From a virus, in the IMG/VR virus record IMGVR_UViG_3300025322_000905, positions 1 through 35,404 of that record: DNA of 35,404 bases; one strand, 5' to 3'. Shown here piece after piece: positions 22,936-28,698 of the stretch. A program made the translations under genes and the position numbers. The notes beneath the pieces are model-generated. The model had not been told where the DNA came from and did no database searches. It worked only from the letters and a program-made list of their open reading frames with translations. Every line of letters starts with the position of its first letter. Within the stretch, counting starts at the first letter, position 1.

Positions 22936-23130
22936 ACAGATAGTAGAGAAGGGACAGAAAACAGAATAGAGCAGGGCACGGGGCGCCGAGGAGGCGACAA
23001 AAGGTAGATGGGCTGGCGATGAACCAGAGCAGACGTCGAACCCCGGGGGAGCAAAGCCACAAGATAATTGGCGTGCGAGCTAGGCGCCAGCCACACCGGA
23101 AGGGTGGCCTAAGTGGAGAGGGAGAACACG

Positions 23131-23361
23131 ATGGACTACATGATGTGGCTACAGGAATCCGACAGCTATGACACGTTCACCAGCAAAGCGGCCGCCGTCG
23201 CCGCTCGCGTAGCGGTATGCGCCAACTGGCGCAAGGGTAACCATCGGACGGCAATCAAGCACTTCGTCGCTGGCCGGTGGGATGAGCAGTGCGGCTACGA
23301 CCTGAAGGACCATGGTCAGGTGGTCGGCCTGGTTAGCGTGTTCCCTGCCAGGGACCGCTAG
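23131..23361 (+). CDS. Hypothetical protein (76 aa), first gene of the plus-strand island
   Basis: ATG 23131 (MDYMMWLQESD) has GGAGAGGGAG upstream; an upstream GTG at 23113 is inside this site and less likely. Helical N-terminal part rich in Ala (SKAAAVAARVAVCANWRKGNH) and a beta-like C-terminus (GYDLKDHGQVVGLVSVF). No family recognised. First in the transcript from the consensus promoter. Confidence 0.65.
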   Translation: MDYMMWLQESDSYDTFTSKAAAVAARVAVCANWRKGNHRTAIKHFVAGRWDEQCGYDLKDHGQVVGLVSVFPARDR

Positions 23362-23505
23362 CCCACCTTACCCCGGCAGCCAGAGCGAAGGCGCAGCAGC
23401 GGCGCCGCCGGGGACCAAGCCGCCAGGCCAGCGAGACCCGATGTTGGACCTGGCGACTCAAAACCAGAGGGGCAGCCCCACCTCACGGGGCAGAAGGAGA
23501 CCGCC

Positions 23506-23850
23506 ATGACAACGCTACAGAACGCTACAGCAATCCACAGCAGCATGCCGCATTGGGCGCACATCCTCAAGGCGGGAGCCCTGACCTATAACGGCGACGA
23601 CCTGCGCTCAATGGCAATGCAAGCCATCCGCACGGTTGACCACGAGCTGGCGCCCACATCCGAAACCGCCTACCTGGGCCAGGCGCTGCACGACCTGACC
23701 GAGCGCTCGGCCCCCACCGACCAGGACATCTTCCGGGCGCTGACCTATTGGGACACGGCCTATGCGGCACTGGACCAGCAAGAGCAGCGGGCGGTGGAGA
23801 TGTCCGCCGAATATCGGGACTACTGGCGAAAGGAGTCCCGCGGAGACTGA
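23506..23850 (+). CDS. Hypothetical helical protein (114 aa)
   Basis: ATG 23506 has AGAAGGAG seven bases upstream. The protein is mainly helical and acidic, with many Ala, Leu and Glu (DLRSMAMQAIRTVDHEL; QDIFRALTYWDTAYAALDQQEQRAVEM). No motif recognised. It is separated from its neighbours by 144 and 238 bases, unusually loose packing for this phage. Confidence 0.65.
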   Translation: MTTLQNATAIHSSMPHWAHILKAGALTYNGDDLRSMAMQAIRTVDHELAPTSETAYLGQALHDLTERSAPTDQDIFRALTYWDTAYAALDQQEQRAVEMSAEYRDYWRKESRGD

Positions 23851-24088
23851 GCACCGCCGGGCAGCCCGCCCCGTTACCACCGGGCAATTGAGCCCTGCCA
23901 GGAGTGGCTCGCTGTGCCGCTCGCGAAATGGCTTTGGCTAGACTGGAATTGCCAACCAGCCTGGTCGGCCCACAAGCGGACAACTACGCCGACGTCAACG
24001 ATGGTAACAATGACCGAGGCTGTGGGCAGGGGGCCATTCCTGGGAGGGCTCAAAGGGTGGCGACCTACCGCCAGAAGAGGAGAACACC

Positions 24089-24502
24089 ATGAGGTTAGAA
24101 GAGGCAGTCCGGATCGCCTGCGAGAAGATGCAGGCAACAGGCATCCCAGGCTGGGGACTGCACGTCCCCAAGTCGCTAGGCGGCGAGGTGGTGGAGGTCC
24201 GGCGCACCGAAGGCTGCACCAGTAGCCAGTGCAGGCACAACAGCCACGACCCCGCGGCAGCCACCTACAAGTGGCTGCCACCGACGGACAGTCGGCTGGT
24301 GCTGCTCGGTAGTGAGAGCAACCAGGGTGTCGATTACTATGTCCTACGGGGCGACACATGGGACATAGGCCTGAAAGTAGAGTATCAGTCTTGCTTTCAT
24401 GCCGGGATCGACATAATCCCGGTGGAGACACTGCCAGCCTGGGCGCTGGCCCAGATGGCAGAGCACCCAGCAGGCGCTGACCTGTCGGATCCGCGGGACT
24501 GA
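24089..24502 (+). CDS. Hypothetical protein (137 aa) with Cys/His cluster
   Basis: ATG 24089 is preceded by GAGGAGAACACC, nearly the same leader as the first island gene. It starts with a helix (MRLEEAVRIACEKMQATG). A cluster CTSSQCRHNSH near residue 45 could bind zinc. The second half is beta-like (SRLVLLGSESNQGVDYYVLRG; VEYQSCFHAGIDIIPVE). Family not recognised. Confidence 0.65.
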   Translation: MRLEEAVRIACEKMQATGIPGWGLHVPKSLGGEVVEVRRTEGCTSSQCRHNSHDPAAATYKWLPPTDSRLVLLGSESNQGVDYYVLRGDTWDIGLKVEYQSCFHAGIDIIPVETLPAWALAQMAEHPAGADLSDPRD

Positions 24503-24503
24503 C

Positions 24504-24803
24504 ATGCGATACGCAGTCAGGCTCGGGGACCTCATGCAGCACCCCATGCTCAGCATCCTGTTTGGCCCCGTTGTCGCACAAGAGACGCTGGACATAGACA
24601 AGCGTGCGGTTGATGGCGTTGTCGTCGTACTGAGCTGCGACGACGATCGAATACGTGCGATCCGTGATGCATGCCAGCTCCTGCAGGAGCGGAAGCGGAT
24701 CACCCTTGTGCCACGCTTCTACCAGCAGACGAAGCCCGGTGCAGCATGGCACCCGCTAGCCACAGAGAAAGGAGCAACATGCCGAAAGTTGTCGATCCGA
24801 TAA
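24504..24803 (+). CDS. Hypothetical protein (99 aa)
   Basis: ATG 24504 begins one base after the stop of the preceding gene and depends on coupling, as no clear ribosome binding site exists. It contains a hydrophobic strand with acidic turn (DGVVVVLSCDDDRIRAIRDACQLLQERKRI), suggesting an alpha/beta fold. It overlaps the following HTH gene by 25 bases. Probably real because the minus-strand alternative has no ribosome binding site. Confidence 0.5.
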   Translation: MRYAVRLGDLMQHPMLSILFGPVVAQETLDIDKRAVDGVVVVLSCDDDRIRAIRDACQLLQERKRITLVPRFYQQTKPGAAWHPLATEKGATCRKLSIR

Positions 24804-24994
24804 GCGCCGACGAGGTAAAAGCCCTCCGTGCCGCGCTCGGGCTGACCCACGAGGCCTTTGCCCGACGGTTGGGAGTCTCGCTTCCAACTGTGCAGCACTG
24901 GGCCTCCGGCTGGCGGCGGCCGGGGCACTTCGCCACGGTGGCGCTGCGTCAGATGCAGGCCGCCGTCGCCGCCGAAGACAAGAGGGCCGGCTAA
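24779..24994 (+). CDS. XRE/Cro-type HTH regulator (71 aa)
   Basis: ATG 24779 has AAAGGAG six bases upstream. Almost the whole protein is an HTH_3/YiaG-type domain: ISADEVKALRAALGLTHEAFARRLGV, then SLPTVQHWASGWRRPG with the recognition helix, and a short tail. It is the last gene of the island, followed at once by a terminator. It probably acts on the divergent control region at 22.8-22.9 kb, forming a feedback loop; that is inferred. Confidence 0.8.
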   Translation: MPKVVDPISADEVKALRAALGLTHEAFARRLGVSLPTVQHWASGWRRPGHFATVALRQMQAAVAAEDKRAG

Positions 24995-25015
24995 ATAGCC
25001 GGCCCTCTTTTTGCG
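24981..25015 (+). terminator. Strong intrinsic terminator of the plus-strand island
   Basis: AGAGGGCCGGC pairs with GCCGGCCCTCT (11 bp, loop TAAATA) and is followed by TTTTT. The left arm lies inside the last codons of the HTH gene. It protects the convergent minus-strand genes from read-through. Confidence 0.9.
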
Positions 25016-25106
25016 CGTCCGGCGCCAGGATACCCTCAGCGCCCCGCCCAGCCCCGCCAGACCGCCTCACCGCTGCTGGCTGCCCTTTGCCTCTTATACC
25101 TACTCC

Positions 25107-25418
25107 CTACCCCTGAGCTTTTGCTGCTTCTGCGGCCACATCACTCGCTGCTGATAGCAAAGTTTCCGCCCAAGCTTGCAAGATGGTCGGCGAAGTAGTG
25201 CCCCACCCCATCTCAAACTGTTGATCCATCGCCCAGGCAGGCACTACGCCGATAACCTCACCAGCCAAAGCGACAAACTCGAACTTTCCAGCACTACCGC
25301 AATCACTAAAATCACGCCTCTCTATCGGCATATTTAGCACATCGTTGAGTGCCATCAACAACCCCGCGACATAACTATTGCACGTAAATGATATGGTCAC
25401 TAACGTCTCAGAAGACAT
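25107..25418 (-). CDS. Hypothetical protein (103 aa) after the sigma factor gene
   Basis: ATG 25418 (MSSETLVTISF) has GGGGGAGGG upstream and overlaps the sigma gene by 11 bases; a longer frame upstream is a shadow of that gene. It has predicted helices (YVAGLLMALNDVLNMP) and an Ala-rich C-terminus (LLSAASDVAAEAAKAQG). No motif. Coupled translation suggests a partner of the sigma factor, such as an anti-sigma or adaptor, but nothing in the sequence shows it. Confidence 0.6.
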   Translation of the reverse strand: MSSETLVTISFTCNSYVAGLLMALNDVLNMPIERRDFSDCGSAGKFEFVALAGEVIGVVPAWAMDQQFEMGWGTTSPTILQAWAETLLSAASDVAAEAAKAQG

Positions 25419-26298
25419 GCCCTCCCCCTTCCTCCCCGCCTTTGAGCCACGACGCCAGCCTGGCCCGTGCAGGGCACTGCCGCAGCTTATACAGCGCATC
25501 GATCTCCACCTGCCCAATACGCGCCCTCGTCACCCCCAACTCTTTCGCTAACGTGTCCAGCGTCGCCCCCGGCTCGTCACCCACCCCGAACCTGCGCGCC
25601 ACAACGTACCTCTCCCGCTCCGTCAGCCCCGCCTCCTCGAGCAGTTTCGCCATGGCCCCGATCAGCCAATCCGCCTCAGCCTCGGCCTCCACGTCCTGCT
25701 CGTCCACCAGCCTGTCCGCGAGCAGCACATCGTCGCCGTCCGCGCTATCCCATACGATGCTGCTCAGACTCAGCGGCACCTGGCCCCCCGGGCCCTGCAG
25801 CGCCTCTAACGTGCCCACACCGCCGTCCACCAGTTCGGCGACGATGCCAGGCTCATCGTCCTCCACACCCAGCCGCCGCATCTTGCCCCACAGCGTGCTG
25901 GCGTGCGCCGGCACCCGGATTGTGCGTCCCATGTCTGCGACGCCCCGCCCGAGGTACTGGTGTATCCAGATGACGGCATATGTGCTGAACCGTAGCCCCC
26001 GCTCTGGCTCCCAACGCCGCACAGTCTCCCACAGCCCCAGGTTGCCGAGCTGGATCAGGTCCTCTAGTTCCACCCCCCGGTTGCGGTATCGCATAGCCAG
26101 CGAGACGACGAGCCGCCAGTTGTGCAGCATGAGCTGCTCTCCTGCGGCGCTGTCCCCTGCCCGGAACGCTTCTCCCAGCGTGCGCTCCTGTGCTGCCGTC
26201 AGCAGGTCCGGACAACGAGCCGTCATATCGCCCAGATACCAGGCTACGAAGTCCTCTGCGTCGCTTACACGAGTTGGCCCCTCGGTGCGGCGCGTCAC
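25408..26298 (-). CDS. RNA polymerase sigma-70 factor (about 296 aa)
   Basis: All core regions are present: region 2 (LMLHNWRLVVSLAMRYRNRGVELEDLIQLGNLGLWETVRRWEPERGLRFSTYAVIWIHQYL was read in pieces), including the -10 reading FSTYAVIWIHQ, a region 3 (TIRVPAHAS...LWGKMRRL), and region 4 (LTERERYVVARRFG, LDTLAKELGVTRARIGQVE). It resembles primary/group 2-3 factors rather than ECF factors. I place the start at GTG 26298, one base after the upstream stop; TTG 26307 is also possible. It would let the phage steer host polymerase, for example to early or late genes. Confidence 0.9.
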   Translation of the reverse strand: MTRRTEGPTRVSDAEDFVAWYLGDMTARCPDLLTAAQERTLGEAFRAGDSAAGEQLMLHNWRLVVSLAMRYRNRGVELEDLIQLGNLGLWETVRRWEPERGLRFSTYAVIWIHQYLGRGVADMGRTIRVPAHASTLWGKMRRLGVEDDEPGIVAELVDGGVGTLEALQGPGGQVPLSLSSIVWDSADGDDVLLADRLVDEQDVEAEAEADWLIGAMAKLLEEAGLTERERYVVARRFGVGDEPGATLDTLAKELGVTRARIGQVEIDALYKLRQCPARARLASWLKGGEEGGGHVF

Positions 26299-26299
26299 G

Positions 26300-27068
26300 T
26301 TAGTCAAACAGCACCCCCTGTCCCTCCCTCTCTCCACTCCTGTCTCTGTTCGTCCACCAGGCGAACATCTCAGCACCCGTCGCGAATGAGCACGCCTTGC
26401 CCTGCTCCCGACGCTGCACGATCACCTTGTCGAATGTCTGCACGTACTTGGCGGCAATGGCTGGCCACCTTGCAATGTCCCGCCTGGCATCCCTGCTCAT
26501 CGGGCACAGCACACAGCCGATACGCGTGAAGCCCTCGTCGTACAAACTGCAGTGCGGTCGCTGACCCAGGAACTCCCACACGTCGACCTCTGTCCAGTCG
26601 ATGATCGGGTTGACGAAGGTAGTGGTGGCATCGCGATAGCACGTCTCAACCATGTGGCGGTTGCGCCGCCGTGACGACTCCTCCCACCTGATCCCTGTTA
26701 CCACACGCCGCCCTCGTCCGCCTCGCTCTTTGAACTCCTGGCAGCAGTAGCGAATTTGTCGGGTCGGCGGCCAGTGATTAGCCAGGATAGCCGCCCACAT
26801 TGAGCGCGGCGGCCGCTTGAACTGCACACCAGGATACTGCTGGCGGATGAAGCGTACCACCTCCGGTGGGTCAACCGTCGTCGGGCTGTAGTGCGCCTCG
26901 AATGGCACGCCTGCTAACTCGGCCAGGTGATAAATAGCCTGGCTGTCTTTTACCCCCGCTGAAAGCTAGCCAATAAGGCTGCTCAGCGGGGACAAACTCC
27001 TGAAGTCGTCGCATGGCAAGTGCCACTTTGTCGCGCTCACCAAATAGTGTTTGCTCTATCAACGCCAT
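26300..27068 (-). CDS. PAPS reductase/DndC-like family protein, split by a one-base frameshift
   Basis: ATG 27068 (MALIEQTLFGERDKV, TAATG overlap with the previous stop) begins a frame that reaches LAFSGGK, the PP-loop. It then derails after a run of four A (26948-26951). Deleting one A restores SGGKDSQAIYHLAELAGVPF and joins the second frame, which carries RYCCQEFKERGG, TGIRWEESSRR, NPIIDWTEVDVWEFL and IGCVLCPM. The joined protein is about 255 residues, normal for phage PAPS-reductase-like proteins, which activate sulfur or act in nucleotide modification. Either a sequencing error, a real mutation, or (less likely) programmed frameshifting. Confidence 0.8.
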
Positions 27069-27235
27069 TATGGCCGCCCTGCCAGCGCCCGCCAAATCAG
27101 CCGCACCAGGTCGGCGGCATCGTAGTCAGGACGCACCGTGATCTCGCCCCCGCATGCCGGGCAGGGCCTCGTGCCGCACGACACACGGATCGTCGCCTGG
27201 CAGTTTTCCCAAGGACAAATCTCCTGCTGAATCAT
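27068..27235 (-). CDS. Zinc-ribbon protein (55 aa)
   Basis: ATG 27235 overlaps the previous stop by ATGA, and its TAA overlaps the next ATG. The protein has CPWENC and CPACGG, a four-Cys zinc ribbon with spacing typical of DNA- or RNA-binding ribbons, followed by a short helix (DYDAADLVRLIWRALAG). It lies directly before the PAPS-reductase-like gene. Confidence 0.7.
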   Translation of the reverse strand: MIQQEICPWENCQATIRVSCGTRPCPACGGEITVRPDYDAADLVRLIWRALAGRP

Positions 27236-27528
27236 TCCCCCGCCTCCGCTGTCATAATCAGGTTTGGGCGGTTCCGCCGTCCCACGATACGAGCCTTGAC
27301 CGTCCGTTGCACAGTTTCAGCCTGTGCGACTTGTTTGGCCATATCGGCTCGGTGCTGCAGTTTCCGCAGGCACGTCATGCACACCTGCCCCATCTCCGGT
27401 GGCACGCTCCGCACCTCGGCCCACCTTGTCGAACTGAACCCGCACAGCGCGTGAGCCGGAGCATCGAACCGTAGCGCGTGCCATCGTCGGCCCCACCGAA
27501 TCTGTCCGTACCGCTGCTGCCAGATCAT
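27232..27528 (-). CDS. Hypothetical basic protein (98 aa)
   Basis: ATGA overlaps at both ends place it firmly in the operon. A Cys pair (CMTC) and an earlier Cys (ALCGFSS) could bind zinc. The C-terminal part is a basic helix (AKQVAQAETVQRTVKARIVGRRNRP). No family recognised; a nucleic-acid role is possible. Confidence 0.65.
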   Translation of the reverse strand: MIWQQRYGQIRWGRRWHALRFDAPAHALCGFSSTRWAEVRSVPPEMGQVCMTCLRKLQHRADMAKQVAQAETVQRTVKARIVGRRNRPNLIMTAEAGE

Positions 27529-27899
27529 ATAACCTCGCTCGCTGGCACTACCACTAGCTCAACCTGTCCACGCCATATCCAGCGGAAAAGGCGTTCCCTG
27601 ATCGCCCAGTCCCGCGTCCGCACACCCTTCACCTCGCAGCAGACCCGCTGGCTCGTCGCCGTCTCGACGTACTCGAAATCACCAGTGTATCGGATGGCGG
27701 CAATCTTGTGCCCCCGGCTGTCCACAAAACTCTCTTGGAGCGTATAGCTGGGTTGCCTGGTTAGCGAGTGGAGTTCGCCTGCCACTTGGCGCAGTTTGAG
27801 TATGCGCCAATACTCGGCCTCTGCCCGACTATCGAACCGTTGGCCGTCGAGCTCCACGCCCCGCCGCAATGTGTTGTATTTTGTGCGTGTCTCACTCAC
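27525..27899 (-). CDS. DUF1064 family, PD-(D/E)XK-nuclease-like (124 aa)
   Basis: Fits the DUF1064 pattern: KYNTLRRGVELDGQRFDSRAEAEYWRILKLRQVAGE at the N-terminus (acidic residue in the first helix), then RQPSYTLQ, YTGDFEY, CCEVKG (E-x-K) and a final RLFRWIWRG. In this fold, Asp74 and Glu89-x-Lys91 would form the nuclease core. Phage members are suspected structure-specific nucleases. ATGA overlap upstream and downstream. Confidence 0.75.
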   Translation of the reverse strand: MSETRTKYNTLRRGVELDGQRFDSRAEAEYWRILKLRQVAGELHSLTRQPSYTLQESFVDSRGHKIAAIRYTGDFEYVETATSQRVCCEVKGVRTRDWAIRERLFRWIWRGQVELVVVPASEVI

Positions 27900-28192
27900 T
27901 GCTCACCCTCTGCCTCTAGTTCAGCCCCTGCCTGCTCAAAAGCTATGTCGAAGAACCCTTGTGGCAGCACTTGGGCCGTTGAGGTGTCCGTCCACGTCAG
28001 CGGCGCAAACCTGGCGGCGAGATACCGTTCGCAGTACTCGCGTTCCCCCATCAGCACGTCGGCCGCGGCTGCTCGTATTCGAGGGTTATCCTGCCACACG
28101 CTCCGTGTGGCCATATACCTTGCCACCATCTCCTGCCCCTCCCTCTGCAACCTCTCCACGTTTACTACATACTCCGCTCGCTTCTCAGTCAT
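27896..28192 (-). CDS. Hypothetical helical protein (98 aa)
   Basis: ATG 28192 follows the previous stop with no gap. It is Glu/Arg-rich and helical (KRAEYVVNVERLQREGQEMVARYM; RIRAAAADVLMGEREYCERYLAARF). No motif. Ends in a run of acidic residues (AELEAEGEQ). Its role in replication or recombination is only suggested by neighbours. Confidence 0.65.
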   Translation of the reverse strand: MTEKRAEYVVNVERLQREGQEMVARYMATRSVWQDNPRIRAAAADVLMGEREYCERYLAARFAPLTWTDTSTAQVLPQGFFDIAFEQAGAELEAEGEQ

Positions 28193-28456
28193 CTACCCCT
28201 TCTCTTCCCCTTCCCCCAACGCGGCCACAAGGCTCTCCAACGCTGCCTGAATGCGTCGCTCTGGTGTTATGCTCGGCGGAGCGAACGGCGCCTCCAGGCA
28301 TAACACCGCCTCTAGGATGCAATCTCGCAGCCATTTGATCTCCGCCTGTAGCGGCGACTTCCCCCTGCACCAGTCGCAGCTTTCCGTATGGATGAGCCCG
28401 TTCTCGTCCTGCAGCCTGAGCCGGCCCGTGTCCCCACACTGCCCACAGATTGTCAT
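28193..28456 (-). CDS. Zinc-finger (CxxC...CxxC) protein (87 aa)
   Basis: ATG 28456 (MTICGQCGDTG) overlaps the gene upstream by ATGA; GGGGGAGGGGG precedes it. Cys pairs CGQC and CDWC, 20 residues apart, form a DnaJ-zinc-finger-like or rubredoxin-like ribbon. A helical part follows (LQAEIKWLRDCILEAVLCLEAP). A longer frame to 28717 is a shadow. Confidence 0.7.
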   Translation of the reverse strand: MTICGQCGDTGRLRLQDENGLIHTESCDWCRGKSPLQAEIKWLRDCILEAVLCLEAPFAPPSITPERRIQAALESLVAALGEGEEKG

Positions 28457-28680
28457 GCCTCCCCCTCCCCCAGTGCATCCATCAGCTCCCTCAGCCTGTC
28501 CTCCGACACCTCCACCCAGCCAGCCCGTACGTGGCACCACGGCTTGCAGACCGCGGCTGCCCGGCACACGGCTGCGAGCTGTTCCGCTAGCGCATCCCGT
28601 TCGGCCAGTAGTCGGGCCACCGCCGTCACGTGCTGGTGCGTTATCAATGCCATCGCCGTTCGTTTGTAGTCTGTGCCCAT
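28453..28680 (-). CDS. Small helical protein (75 aa)
   Basis: ATG 28680 has GGAGGGGG upstream and starts 18 bases after the primase-helicase gene. It contains a coiled-coil-like segment (ARLLAERDALAEQLAAVCRAAA) and SEDRLRELMDALGEGE. No family recognised. Confidence 0.6.
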   Translation of the reverse strand: MGTDYKRTAMALITHQHVTAVARLLAERDALAEQLAAVCRAAAVCKPWCHVRAGWVEVSEDRLRELMDALGEGEA

Positions 28681-28698
28681 GCCCCCTCCTCTGCCTCG

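Larger units (their letters stand above)
22754..23130. other. Divergent control region without genes
   Basis: The only stretch over 300 bases without a gene. It holds two divergent promoters, a direct repeat AAACTGGT (22878 and 22888) just before the plus -35, an inverted repeat in the plus spacer, and a leader of about 190 bases before the first plus-strand gene. The leader can form short GC hairpins (TGGCG with CGCCA; CCAC with GTGG). An ATG at 23019 opens about 50 codons but has no convincing ribosome binding site. Confidence 0.6.

Noticed and set aside
23019-23171. About 50-codon ORF in the leader of the plus-strand island
   Set aside because: No ribosome binding site, and it overlaps the well-supported first gene in another frame.
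23928-24092. 54-codon plus-strand ORF (MALARLELPTSLVG) ending in an ATGA overlap with the gene at 24089
   Set aside because: The overlap is attractive, but there is no ribosome binding site near its ATG and the sequence looks non-coding. It could be real; I left it out.
23874-24752. Long minus-strand ORF (292 codons) opposite the island genes
   Set aside because: Composition is that of an antisense frame (many Cys, Arg, Pro), it has no ribosome binding site, and the plus-strand genes there have good ones.
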